64,000 nt of DNA, from NCBI GenBank assembly GCA_029204225.1, contig CM055114.1, positions 13,388,144-13,452,143 of the forward strand, in the 5' to 3' direction. The position numbers were made by a program, and so were the translations under genes. The notes under the pieces were generated by a model. That model did no database searches and was not told the origin of the DNA. It saw nothing but the letters and a program-made list of their open reading frames with translations. The number at the start of each line of letters is the position of its first letter. Position 1 is the stretch's first letter. Source of the stretch: Diphasiastrum complanatum. Taxonomy: Eukaryota; Streptophyta; Lycopodiopsida; Lycopodiales; Lycopodiaceae. Shown piece by piece: positions 11,522 to 22,499 of the stretch.

Positions 11522-12343
11522 TCACTTTTCAGCAGGAATTGGATGTAATAGGCCACTAGCTTTTAGCATTTCAGCTTTATTTAATTGACACTTAGTACAT
11601 TTAAGTACATAAGCCTCTACTTGACTTTTCATCTTAGGGCACCAAAAGTGCCGCCTAACTAAATCAAGTGTTCTTTGTATACCCGGATGTCCTGCGCAAG
11701 GACTATCATGACACTCATGCAAGATTTGGGCCCTAACTTTGTCATCTTCGGGTACACATACCTTGCCCTTACGAAACAAGATCCCATTCCATATAGCAAA
11801 ATCCATTTTAGTCTTTTCCTGATTCGAGGAATCCTGCTTATCCGAATCGACCCCAGAAAGTAGTTGTTGCCAATACTTTCCAAAAAATGGATCGGACTCA
11901 AAAAGCCCTTGGAGAGACTGAAATAATCCCGGGTGTATATCAATAAAGCTTAACTGATTAATAATCGGTAGATGACTCAAAGCATCCGCCAGAGTATTTT
12001 GACTTCCTTTACAATATCTTATTGAGAAGGCGAATACCTGCATTACGTCAGCCCGTCTTGCTTGTCTCTCTTTTAAATATGTGGCATCACAAAAATAACG
12101 GAGCTTTTGGTGATCAGTCAAAACATCAAATTTGGCTCCATACAAATAATGTCGCCAAATTTTCAAGGCATGAATAATAGCATAGAGCTCCTTTTCATAG
12201 GTACAATATCTAGATTGAACGGGATTGAGTTTCTTGCTTTCAAAAGCAACATGATAATCATCCTGCATCAAGACAGCTCCAATCACATAATCACTGGCAT
12301 CGGTCCTAACCACAAATAGTTTCTTAGGATCGCGAATGATCAA
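11522..12343 (-). pseudogene. Gypsy-1 RNase H and integrase zinc domain
   Basis: RNase H motifs are VVRTDASDYVIGAVL, YCTYEKELYAIIHALK and FDVLTDHQKLRYF; the end is GSQNTLADALSH. The integrase HHCC domain follows, with HDSPCAGHPG, FWCPKMK and CTKCQLNK. A stop at 11519 separates it from the catalytic core. It overlaps the end of the RT frame by 20 bp in another frame, marking a frameshift. Confidence 0.88.
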
Positions 12344-13049
12344 GATTGGTGTGAGTTGTCACACTTTTCTTAAGCAACTCAAAATTATTATTCATATCCT
12401 CTGTCCACACCACTATTGGACTCTTAAAGCCTTCCAAAGCTCGAGTGAGGGGAAATGCCATCCTAGCAAATTGGGGTATATGCCGATGGAAAAATCCCAC
12501 GAAATTCAAGAATGGTTTGATTTCCCGAACCGTAGTAAGAATTGGCCATTCAATAACCCTTCGGATACGATCGGCCTTTATTTCTACTCCACGTTCGGAA
12601 ATCTTATGCCCCAGGTATGATAATTCTTTAGCAAAAAAGTCACACTTAGACTCTTTGGCAAAGAGCTTTTCTCTTCTTAAAATGTCCAAGACAATCCTAA
12701 GATGCTCTTTATGTTCCGCCAAAGTTTTACTAAAGACTAAGATATCATCCAAGAACACTACCACAAATCTTCCCAAGTATGGCCTGAACAAAGTGTTCAT
12801 CATTTGTTGGAAAGTCGCTAGTGCATTGGTCAAACCAAATGGAAGCACCAAAAACTCGTAGTGACCAAACCGAGTTCGAAAACCCGTCTTAGATATATCC
12901 TCTATCTTAATGCGAATGTAATGATACCCTGATCTTAGATCTATCTTGGTAAAGTACCTTGCACCACCAAGATAATCTATTAGGTCATCCATTCGCGGTA
13001 GTGGATACCTATTCTTAATTGTAAATTTGTTCAATTTTTTATAGTCCAC
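12324..13049 (-). pseudogene. Gypsy-1 reverse transcriptase
   Basis: Conserved blocks are DYKKLNKFTIKNRYPLPR, IDLRSGYHYIRI, LPFGLTNALATFQ and VVFLDDILVFSK, with the catalytic Asp pair in FLDD. Thumb motifs include YLGHKISERGV and FLNFVGFFHRHI. The upstream part, between the protease and 13049, is frame-broken. Confidence 0.9.
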
Positions 13050-13161
13050 GCAAAAACCTTATAGTCCCGTTCGTCTTTGCGGCCAGAACTACTAGTGATG
13101 CCCAAGGAGACTTACTAGGTTTAACCCACCCTCTAGATACTCACTTAATTGCCTTTGTACC

Positions 13162-13623
13162 TCAACCTCTTCCGATGCACTCATCCTGATTCCTATGAGG
13201 GTGTTGTGCAACAGGAATTGAACTAGGTATAAGGTTAATCTTGTGATCTATAGACCTTTCAGGTGGCAAACCTACAGGAAGGTCTAGAAAAACATCATTG
13301 AATTCTTGCCTAAGTTCACTATAGGTTGCCAAATTAACGGCATGGAATTGTGGTTTTTCAACATAGTCCTGTATGTGCAATGGTACATTAAGAACCACAT
13401 AATCCATGGGTTCAGAATTACATCCAGACGCCATTGTCACACAATATTTCTTCTCACTTTTTTTGATGGGAAGGTTTAACATTTGTGCCAAATTTGCATT
13501 TGTAAAATTATGAGTGGATCTTGTGTCAAAAAGTACATTAATAACTTGTTCTCCAATTTTACCCTTAATGCAAATTAAGTCATTAGGTCCATAAAGCATT
13601 GAACTAAGGAAACAAACATCCAT
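13162..13623 (-). pseudogene. Gypsy-1 aspartic protease
   Basis: Active-site region reads VNVLFDTRSTHNFTN-like (INVLFDTRSTHNF); most relatives have D[ST]G[AS]TH, so Gly is replaced by Arg next to the catalytic Asp. After about 70 residues the frame runs into the protease-RT linker (DLPVGLPPERSIDHKINLI). Confidence 0.8.
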
Positions 13624-14077
13624 CTCATTACTTTGAGATATGATACCTGTGGTTGAGGCTTTGTTTTTGACACAATCACGTGCAAGGTGACCCTCTCCAT
13701 TGCACTTGAAGCAAGATTCTTCATTCGAGCTTTCGCTAGGTCCTTCTTGCCACCTTGATGATTATTAGGGTGGTGTTTGGGTTTCTTAAAATTAGGATTG
13801 GAAGATGCCTCATTGGTAACTTCCTTATCCTTTCGTTTAGATTGAAAACCCTTCTTTTGCTCATTAGGGTGACGATTCTTATGTGGCTTAGGAGTATCAT
13901 CATAAAACTTTGCACCCCTAATAGCATCTTCTAAGATGTTGGGATGGTTCCTTCGAACATCCACTTGATAATCCTTAGGTAAACCATTAATAAACATGAG
14001 CATTTGTATCTTTGGTCATCTAACAAGGGAAGAAAGTATTCCTTGAATACTAGGCAAAATGCCTCCCATGTTAATGG
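13575..14077 (-). pseudogene. Gypsy-1 gag, second part (after Copia-2)
   Basis: Reading leftward from the Copia-2 target site gives PLTWEAFCLVFKEYFLPL, the end of the retrotransposon gag domain, then a frameshift and FINGLPKDYQVDVRR. A CCHC zinc knuckle (CFKCNGEGHLARDC) appears in a second frame near 13700. Confidence 0.8.
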
Positions 14078-14475
14078 TGTCGAAGAGTAATGCCTATTTT
14101 ACCCCTTTTGGCTAAGCATTAGTTAAGTTGTACATAACTCATGGGGCATGTTTTAATTAAATGCATGACCCCCCCTTTTGTTAAGTTATGTAAATTAGTG
14201 CAAGTGGCCCACTTGGCCAAGTAGCTCACTCCCATGGTTGACACCTAGACTTTCCATGCATGTAAAGGAGGTGCTTGCCTCACAAGGGATTTGGAGGACC
14301 CACGCCCTCCTCTCTCTCACTAGCAATTCATTTCTTCTTGAGACTTTTGAGTTTGTGAGATGCTCATGCAATTCTCCTTGTGTGTGATATTTCCATAGCC
14401 AAGTTTTCTCAAGCTTTCATAGTTGATCTAGCATCTGAGTTAAGATACTCCATAGCTAGGTCTTGTAATTCTTCA
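14078..14475 (+). repeat. Copia-2 5' LTR
   Basis: Begins TGTCGAAGAGTAATG and ends AATTCTTCA. The 3' copy begins TGTTGAAGAG. The downstream variant primer-binding site is tagtatcagagcagg (14476-14490), with one mismatch to TGGTATCAGAGC. Confidence 0.95.
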
Positions 14476-14944
14476 TAGTATCAGAGCAGGTTGTCTAGCC
14501 TGTGAGTCTGAGAGTGAGAGAAACTTCAGTGCTTAGATTCTTGAGAAGATTCTTATCTTCTACAAGCACCTCAATCTTGAAAGAGGGAGCATTTGATCTA
14601 CAGGTGTCAGATCAGGTGGAGTCTTGCACTGTTGGAGAGCTATTGGCAAGGGGAGTGGGATGATCCAAAAACTTTCTAAATCTGGCTAAGTTTTGGAGAG
14701 TTTTTCTGGAGGAGCTTACACAAAAGTAGGGCGCACTTTCTGTAGGGGCTTCTGGTTTCTGTTCCAGTGGAGCCTAGTGCTTGTGCTAGTGAGGCCACAC
14801 CAAGTGGCAAAGACAAAAGCAGGAGCTGAAGGGTTGCCTTGAAGTGGCTACATACCCTAGTTTGGGGTTAAACCCTTGTTGTTGGAAGCTGTTCTTTTCT
14901 GATCTCTTTCAAGTTGAGCTTCTGTTTTAAGCACAGATTTTAGC

Positions 14945-17900
14945 ATGGCAAGTCTTGGGGAGAGTTTGCTGGGTGAATCTAGCAAACTAGATGGCACAAA
15001 CTACAGAGTGTGGAAGTTCAAGATAGCCAATATCTTGATGGATAAGAATTGCTGGGAGGTCATGACAGGTACAGAACCTGTACCAACATCTGATCCTGAA
15101 TTGAAGGACTACATGAACAGGAGACATAAAGCTCATAGGATAATCAATCTTTCTGTCAAGGACAATATTATTCCTCACATTTGCAATGCAAGGGATGCAG
15201 CTGATGCTTGGACAATTCTGAAGTCTATGTTTGAAACAGTGGATTCAGCCAAGCTGGTGTATTTGCAAAACAGGTTACATACTCTCAAGATGGAAGCAGG
15301 TGCAACAATTGGTGATCATATTACAAAGGTCAAGGACCTATTGGATCAGCTTGCTTCAGTTGGAGAGAAAGTAAGTGACAGGAGTATTGTTCCCATAGTC
15401 TTGAACAGCTTGTCATTCAACTATCAAGACTATGTGATGTCCCTTTCTGCTAGGGAGAAACTCCCAACCTTTGGGGAGTTATGTGGTCTTCTTTTACAGG
15501 AGGAGATGAGAAGGAAGAATCTTTCTGAAAGGGAAGATAATCCAGAGCTTGCATTTGCTTCTAAGAAGAAGCAAAACTTTCAGAAGAAAGGCAAAGGCAA
15601 AAAGAAGAACTCAAAGCAAAGCTTGGAGCAGCAGGTGTCCAAGTTACAGGTTGGAGAGGAGTCAAGCACCAATTCCTCATCTACACCCAAGAGGAAGGGC
15701 AACTGCAACTATTGTGGTAAGTATGGGCATTTTGCTTTTGAATGCAGGAAGAAGCAAAGTGATCAGAAGAAGGGAAAGAACCAGCAGAGTCACTTTGTTG
15801 ACAAAGTTGCAGAGGAGGAGCAATCTGGTGTGCTTGAGCTATTCACCGCAGCCCTATCATCTGAATCCACATTTGGTGGATGGTACATTGATTCTGGAGC
15901 CTCAAAGCACATGACACCTCATAGAGATTGGTTCAGCACCTATGAGGAGACAGAAGATAGCCAGCATGTTTGCCTTGGAGATAATTCTACACGTATGGTG
16001 AGGGGCAAAGGTACAGTTGCAATACAGCTATCATCAGGTGAGGTGAAGGAAATTAAAAGTGTGTTGCATGTACCAGGGTTGGCTAAGAACTTGTTATCTG
16101 TTGGTGCCATTACCAAACAGAACATGGTGGTAGAGTTTAATGATTCTAAATGTTTGGTAAAAGACAAAGAGAAGAACTTCAAAGTGGTAGCCAAGGGAAT
16201 GCAAGAAGGAGGTCTTTACAAGCTTTTCACAACTATTCCTAGCCAAGAGGCCTTGTCTGCAAGAGATACTAATCGGGACAAGCTTTGGCATGAGAGATAT
16301 GGTCATTTGAGTTACAAAAGTTTGCAAGTTTTGAACAGGCACAAAATGGTGGTAGATCTTCCTAGCATTAAGTCTTCTTCAGATACATGTGAGGCTTGTG
16401 CATTAGGGAAGCAACAGAGGAAAAAGTTTCCAAAGGAGAAAGCTACCAGGGCCAAGGGCATTCTTGAACTTGTGCATTCAGATTTATGTGGTCCCATGCA
16501 GGTCAAATCAGCAGGGGGGGCATACTATCTCATGACCTTCGTAGATGATTTCTCTCGGAAGGTATGGGTCTATTTTCTGAAACTGAAATCTGAAGCGTTC
16601 AAATACTTCAAACAGTGGAAAGCTATGGTGGAAAACCACACAGGAAAGAGGTTAAAGACTCTCAGGTCAGATAAGGGTGGTGAGTATATTTCTGATGAGT
16701 TCAAAGATCTTTGCAAAGCATGTGGGATAAAGAGACAGTTTACTGCTCCACATACACCGCAGCAAAACGGCGTGGCTGAGCGGAAAAACAGGTCTATAGT
16801 TGAGTGTGCGAGGAGCATGCTCAAGGCAAAGGGGTTGCCAAATTCTTTTTGGGCAGAAGCGGTAGCAACTGCTGTTTTTCTATTGAATAGAAGTCCAACC
16901 AAAGCAGTTGAAGGAATCACGCCAGAAGAGGCATATAGTGGCAAGAAGCCCAAAGTGGGCAGCCTTCGAGTATTTGGGTGTACAGCATATGCACATATAC
17001 CAAAGGACTTGCGGAAGAAACTTGATGCAAAATCCGTAAAGTGTGTCTTTCTTGGGTATAGTGAAGGTGAGAAAGCTTATGTGCTATATGATCTCGAAAA
17101 CAGGAGGAAGATCCTAAGTCGAGATGTCATCTTTGATGAAGAGCATGCACCCAAGATACAGGAGCATGAGAAGGAAGGAATTACTGAGTTCATACCCTTG
17201 ATTGATTCCACGGATGAGGATCCTAGTCAAGAGTCCCGTAAGCCTCAAGTGCAGGAGCAACAACAGGAAATCGAACCTACTAGTTCGAGACCTCTTTTTG
17301 GCCAAGTACCAGAAGCAGAAGTTGGGGACAAACGGAAGACTAAAACAGTACCATGGGATACGTGGTCACCATCCACATCACCTGCTGCTAGGAAGAAGCT
17401 ACCTAGGTGGTATTGGGAAACAATCAAAGAAGGTCAAATGATTGAAGAAGGAGAGAGCAGTGAACAGGGTGTCAGAAGATCTCTTAGGTCTCATGAGAGA
17501 CAAGAGACTAACTTTGCTCTTATGTCCACTATTCTGAATGCAGATGAGCCGCAATTCTTTCACGAAGCCGTGAGAGAAAAGGTATGGCAACATGCCATGC
17601 AGGAGGAGTACGACTCCATTGTCAAGAATGACACATGGGAGCTCACTACATTGCCAGAAGGGAAGCAACCAATAGGTTGCAAGTGGGTCTATAAGACCAA
17701 GTTTCATGCCAATGGAACAGTGGACAAGTACAAGGCAAGGTTGGTGGCGAAAGGCTATGCTTAGCAAGAGGGGCTAGACTATGATGAGACATTCGCACCT
17801 GTTGCTAAAATGACATCTATCAGGACCGTTTTGGCTATAGCCTCATATTTTGATTGGGATGTCCATCAAATGGATGTCAAGAGTGCCTTTCTTAATGGGC

Positions 17901-19096
17901 ACCTACAGGAGGAGGTTTACATGGAACAACCGCAGGGATTTGAAATAACTGGCAAGGAGAATCTGGTTTGCAGGCTTAGGAAAGCCTTGTATGGGCTCAA
18001 ACAGGCGCCAAGGGCTTGGTATAGCCGAATTGATGAGTACTTTGCAAGGCAAGGGTTTGAGAAGAGTAAGTCTGATTGCAATCTTTATGTCTTCAGGGAA
18101 GGAGAAGACTTTGTGGTTGTTGTGCTCTATGTGGATGATCTACTCATCACGGGAAGCAATAAGAAGCTTATTGCTTGTGTTAAGAAGAATCTTTCTAATG
18201 AGTTTGAAATGAAAGATTTGGGTTTGCTACACTATTGCCTAGGAGTTGAAGTTTGGAAAGGAAAGCGTTGTCTTTTTATCTCACAGGCAAAGTATGCACA
18301 GAAATTATTGAAGAAGTTTAACATGCAAGAAAGCAAACCAATCAGCACACCCATGGATGCAAGCAACAAGCCATCAAAAGATGATGGTCCAGCATTTGCA
18401 GATGAGACGCTCTATCGTCAATTAGTGGGCAGCCTGATTTACCTTACTACCACCAGGCCAGATATTGCTTATGCGGTTGGAATCGCAAGTCAATACATGT
18501 GTAAGCCTACTGAAGCACATTGGAAGGCAGCCAAGCGGATCCTACGATATGTGAGAGGGACAGTGACTTATGGGATTGGATACACGGATGACGGGAACCT
18601 TCAACTGGAAGGCTATTCAGATTCTGATTGGGCAGGTGATAGAGACGATCGGAGATCGACGACAGGCTATTGCTTCAGCCTAGGTTCAGGGGCTATATCG
18701 TGGTGCAGTAAGAAGCAGCCTACTATTGCTCTATCGTCTACCGAAGCTGAGTACAGGGCGACTACGAGGTCCGCCTGTGAAGCCATTTGGTTACGCCGTC
18801 TACTTGAGGACATGCAGATTGCTCAAGTAAGACCTACATTGTTACATTGTGATAACCAAAGCTGCATTCAGCTTGCAAGGAATCCAGTCTATCATGCACG
18901 GACAAAACATATAGAGGTGGACCAGCATTTTATACGAGAGAAAGTGCACAGTGGGGAGATCGAGCTAGTTTATTGCGACACCAACGACCAGACAGCTGAT
19001 ATTTTTACTAAACCACTTAGTAAAGATAAGTTTGAAAAGTTCAGAACTTTGTTGGGTGTCAGTTTGAATAAAATTGCCATTAAGGGGGGGTGTTGA
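14945..19096 (+). pseudogene. Copia-2 gag-pol polyprotein with one in-frame stop
   Basis: The single frame of about 1383 codons runs from ATG 14945 to TGA 19094-19096. Domains: gag (SKLDGTNYRVWKFK near residue 13); CCHC knuckle at about residues 254-267 (CNYCGKYGHFAFEC); protease WYIDSGASKHMT with Asp316; integrase HHCC, then catalytic Asp513, Asp576 and Glu612 with 35-residue spacing; reverse transcriptase with YVDD (Asp1064-1065); RNase H with YSDSDWAGD and SSTEAEY. All catalytic residues are present. The only break is TAG at 17762-17764 (codon 940), inside RT between KGYA and QEGLDYDETF, where relatives have Gln (CAG). As written it truncates before the RT catalytic site, so the copy is probably nonautonomous. 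Confidence 0.95.
19082..19090 (+). other. Copia-2 polypurine tract
   Basis: aaggggggg immediately precedes the 3' LTR, the expected primer for plus-strand DNA synthesis; it also encodes the last residues of the polyprotein. Confidence 0.9.
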
Positions 19097-19488
19097 AGAG
19101 TAATGCCTATTTTACCCCTTTTGGCTAAGCATTAGTTAAGTTGTACATAACTCATGGGGCATGTTTTAATTAAATGCATGACCCCCCCTTTTGTTAAGTT
19201 ATGTAAATTAGTGCAAGTGGCCCACTTGGCCAAGTAGCTCACTCCCATGGTTGACACCTAGACTTTCCATGCATGTAAAGGAGGTGCTTGCCTCACAAGG
19301 GATTTGGAGGACCCAAGCCCTCCTCTCTCTCACTAGCAATTCATTTCTTCTTGAGACTTTTGAGTTTGTGAGATGCTCATGCAATTCTCCTTGTGTGTGA
19401 TATTTCCATAGCCAAGTTTTCTCAAGCTTTCATAGTTGATCTAGCATCTGAGTTAAGATACTCCATAGCTAGGTCTTGTAATTCTTCA
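19091..19488 (+). repeat. Copia-2 3' LTR
   Basis: 398 bp, TGTTGAAG...AATTCTTCA, followed by the target duplication aatgg. Its first six bases carry the polyprotein stop codon TGA. Confidence 0.95.
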
Positions 19489-19886
19489 AATGGTTGTTTC
19501 CTTCGGCTACTAAGTCCTCCCACCATACTAAAGCTTTTCCATCCAAATACATAGTAGCGGTGGAGAGTTTTTCACTTTCAGAAAATATATTCACGACATT
19601 TATTCCAAAACATTGAGCCATGAATTTACTACTTGTAGACTCCTCTCTTTCTTTTCCCCTTTATACACTTTAATGGGAGGAGGGTACTACATGCTTTCGT
19701 TGATTGACCAACTACTACATGCTTTTGTTGATTGACCAACTTGGACTTAATAACTTGATTCTTCAAATTAGTTTCATGGAGTTGTTGGTTTGTCTCTTGA
19801 ATTTGTTGGTAGAGGAGTTGTAGGGCTTGTGCCACACTATCAGGTTTAGATAAAGCAAAGGTAGGATTAGAGGTTGATTGATCCAT
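19489..19886 (-). pseudogene. Gypsy-1 gag, first part (before Copia-2)
   Basis: The ATG at 19886 begins MDQSTSNPTFALSKPDSVAQ, followed by a Gln-rich coiled-coil-like helix, then after a stop near 19629 a gag core with YLDGKALVWWEDLV. Copia-2 interrupts it at 19493; the frame resumes at 14077. Confidence 0.8.
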
Positions 19887-19889
19887 GGG

Positions 19890-20988
19890 AGTGTCTTGAT
19901 TGTGATCCTAGTATTCAAAGCAACAACAAAGAAAACTAAGATTAGAAAAAGACAATAGGCTTATGAATACTTTAGTGTAAACTAATGCACGTTCTTTTCA
20001 CAAGCTCATTCCAAGCTTATTACAAACTTAATCCCCAAAAAAAGTTCAAAACTTTTTGAATTCAATCACATGAAAATGACTCAAAACTTATCCAAGTTTT
20101 CATTCACATGCTGGGTTCCTCTTTTAGTTTCCATAACATCACTCACAATGAACCGTTGCTAAATTTGATGGCAAATTTCCATTTACAATTACCAAATTTC
20201 AAAATGGTTTCATCTATATTTCTAACAATGTAGAATGGAGAACTAACATTTGTTTTGTAAGAGTTGCTAACAATTCTTTCTCTTTCTTCTGTAAATCCAA
20301 AAGTTGAGAAGTGAATGAATTAACAAACCCTTAACCAAAACAAATCTCCCTTCTATGTAAAAAAAGCTTCCCTTTATAAAAAAACAGATTTTTTGGCCTA
20401 TTTTTCTTAATCCAATGCTCAAATAAACTAAAAATCAGATTTGAAGGTCTTTGAAGTTTTGTGAAGGTCACTGAAGTTCTGTGAAAAAAGCAGAAAATGT
20501 AGCTTTAGCCTAAGATGGGTTGATTTCTCGCTAAATTTTAGTGTGTAGGCAACACCAATCCTCCAAAACTCCCTCTACATTTGATAGCTTCACTTTAGGC
20601 ACAAACCAAACTTCAAAAAAACTTTTGAAAGTTGAAGTTGGACAACTATTTGCTGGGTCCACAGATTTGGGATAGCCCACAAAAAGCCAAACTTCTACTT
20701 CTTTAATTCAAAACAAAAAACACCAACTTCTATTTTCATGAAACACTTCTAAATTCAACCTTTTCAACTTGCAAATACTTCTACCTATCAAATTGAAAAT
20801 GTGTATTTGTTGGCCATTCTATTCTAAACTTAAAAAGCCTTTTAGAAATAGAAAAACCAGCCCCTATTGAAATTTTTAGAAGCAAAAAGTTGGTGCTATT
20901 TCAATAACACTATCAAAACAATTTGATGGCAAATTTTTATGCAACAAATAAAAGAGGTTTAGAATTTACCATTCCCACTTTTGAAGAT
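19890..20988. other. Gypsy-1 untranslated leader
   Basis: This is about 1.1 kb of AT-rich sequence between the primer-binding site and gag start, without a coding frame; many copies of caaacttc/aaacttttgaa-type words occur. Confidence 0.6.
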
Positions 20989-21000
20989 GCTCTGATACCA
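20989..21000 (-). other. Gypsy-1 primer-binding site
   Basis: gctctgatacca is the exact complement of TGGTATCAGAGC (initiator-Met tRNA 3' end), a few bases from the LTR. Confidence 0.88.
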
Positions 21001-21002
21001 TT

Positions 21003-21891
21003 TTTACAAACAAGGAAGAGCTGCCCTCCAAGCTTTTGAGTTGATGTCCTCCAATGCCTCCAAAAAGCCCTCCAAGGTGCCTCTCTTCCAATGTCCCTAA
21101 GATCCTTCCAAAGTAGACAATCAAAGTGGCCTCAAGAATTCACCACCCAACCATTGCTAGATCCAAGCACAGACAAGCTAATCTAGCACCCCCTTGCTTC
21201 ACCACAATCAATCATCACAAACACAAGCACACTCAAGATCCTACCACAATCTAAGTCCCATACCAAAGATGGGGATCCCCACAAGAGCAAGTTAGCAAAG
21301 AAAATGCTCTCTACACTCTAGCCTTCCACTAGTGAATCGAAGCAAGCAACAACACAAGAATCCACCCCCCCAAACAACCCCCCCCCCCCGGGCGCCCTCT
21401 CCTTCTCTTATAGATTGCAAGTGACTCCCTCCAAAGCACTAGAGAGTGTCCTCACAAGCTAATGAGAAGAGGGGAGGCAAAGGAAAGGCCAAGAGCCTCA
21501 CAAGTTCCATACCTTATGTTTCTCGGTTAACATCTTCTTGGTTGCTTTAGGGACATCAAGGGACCCTAGTAGTTGTGCCCTCCTACCAGGTCCCCACCAT
21601 GACCCGATGATGACTAACTTTGGCCCAAGGCCAATTATATGATCATGTCTCAAGGTTGAGGCCCAAGGTTTAGGAAAATGAGACCTCACAAGGTTCCATA
21701 CCTCCATCCAAGGCATGCACACCTTCATGCCCTTATCCAGGGACTCAAGTACCTTCCCTTATCCGAGGACTCAAGTACCTTAATCCAAAGGCACCTACTC
21801 TTATCCAAGGGTGACTCGCCATTTAGCCCCCAGATACTAAATGGGCACATAGGGGTTACTAAAGTACTGCTAGTTACATAGGTCTGTAACA
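21003..21891 (-). repeat. Gypsy-1 5' LTR
   Basis: Starts TGTTACAGACCTATGTAAC at 21891 (minus strand) and runs to the primer-binding site, about 890 bp; the inner end lacks a clear CA, so the 21003 boundary is approximate. It includes a C-rich run around 21364-21390. Part of it matches 9999-10527. Confidence 0.75.
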
Positions 21892-21894
21892 CAA

Positions 21895-22015
21895 ACTCTC
21901 GTAGCCCTAGAAGGTGTGCCTTAATTCGAACTTGCCCATCGGAACAAGTATTTTCGCAATACTTGCAAGTCCACTTTTTTGTTTCTAGTGTGCTATAGTC
22001 TGACACTATTGTCAC
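21895..22015 (-). pseudogene. BED zinc finger, probable N-terminus of the same hAT transposase
   Basis: The frame reads KKWTCKYCENTC, then QVRIKAHLLGL, a BED-type zinc finger as found at the N-terminus of hAT transposases. It is cut off at 21891, where the Gypsy-1 LTR begins, and is on the same strand as the hAT relics at 7.2-8.8 kb, in the correct 5'-3' order. I infer a single hAT element split by Gypsy-1, although I did not find the adjoining hAT residues immediately left of Gypsy-1. Confidence 0.65.
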
Positions 22016-22205
22016 ATGATCCCATAGAGGATCCTCTATTCTTAATGACCCCTCTCTAGAATCTAAGGTATCTCTTATTGTCTAAACCAATTTATGAATT
22101 ATACTAATCTAAACAAATTTTTAAATTGGAATTTCACGGACTAATCTAAGCTCAAATTTCGATGTCTCAAGATAATTTCTCACACACATTCAAACATTCA
22201 ATACA

Positions 22206-22293
22206 CACACACACACACATACACAAATACACAATCAAATACATTCAACATGCACATTCAAACACACATTGAAACACATTCATTTCAAACACA

Positions 22294-22351
<58 letters not shown>

Positions 22352-22440
22352 TTCAAACATGCACACACACACATAATACATTCAAGCACACAACACATAT
22401 GCACACATTTTCAAACACACACATGCAGACAAACACACAT
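22206..22440. repeat. AC-rich microsatellite cluster
   Basis: Interrupted (AC)n runs, the longest about 58 bp at 22292-22349, with ttcaaacacaca interruptions. A plus-strand open frame here (22250-22507) is simply Thr-His repetition. Confidence 0.95.
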
Positions 22441-22499
22441 TCACAATTGTGAATCACTAGGACATCTTGAAAAAATCAGAAGATCCATCAAATTCTCCC

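Larger units (their letters stand above)
14078..19488 (+). mobile_element. Copia-2: nearly intact young Ty1/Copia retrotransposon
   Basis: It has two 398-bp LTRs differing at only two positions that I can see (C/T at 14081 versus 19094, and C/A in acccaCgccc versus acccaAgccc). It is flanked by a perfect 5-bp target duplication AATGG (14073-14077 and 19489-19493). It has a primer-binding site, one gag-pol frame and a purine tract. It is inserted in the gag of Gypsy-1, in opposite orientation. The near-identical LTRs indicate a recent insertion. One in-frame stop is the only coding defect seen. Confidence 0.97.
9999..21891 (-). mobile_element. Gypsy-1: chromovirus-type Ty3/Gypsy element, interrupted by Copia-2
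   Basis: Minus-strand order is 5' LTR (21891 to about 21003), Met-tRNA primer-binding site, gag, protease, reverse transcriptase, RNase H, integrase, chromodomain remnant, polypurine tract, and a partial 3' LTR (10527 to 9999). Protease-RT-RNase H-integrase order identifies Ty3/Gypsy, and the chromodomain tail places it among chromoviruses. Several frameshifts and stops make it defective. Copia-2 lies within gag, leaving about 6.5 kb of Gypsy DNA. The homologous LTR parts differ at multiple sites and by small indels, so this copy is clearly older than Copia-2. Confidence 0.88.

Noticed and set aside
17762-17764. Programmed readthrough of the Copia-2 TAG
   Set aside because: It lies in the middle of reverse transcriptase, not at a gag-pol boundary, and the following bases (CAAGAG) do not fit the CAR-YYA readthrough context; a simple CAG-to-TAG mutation is more likely.
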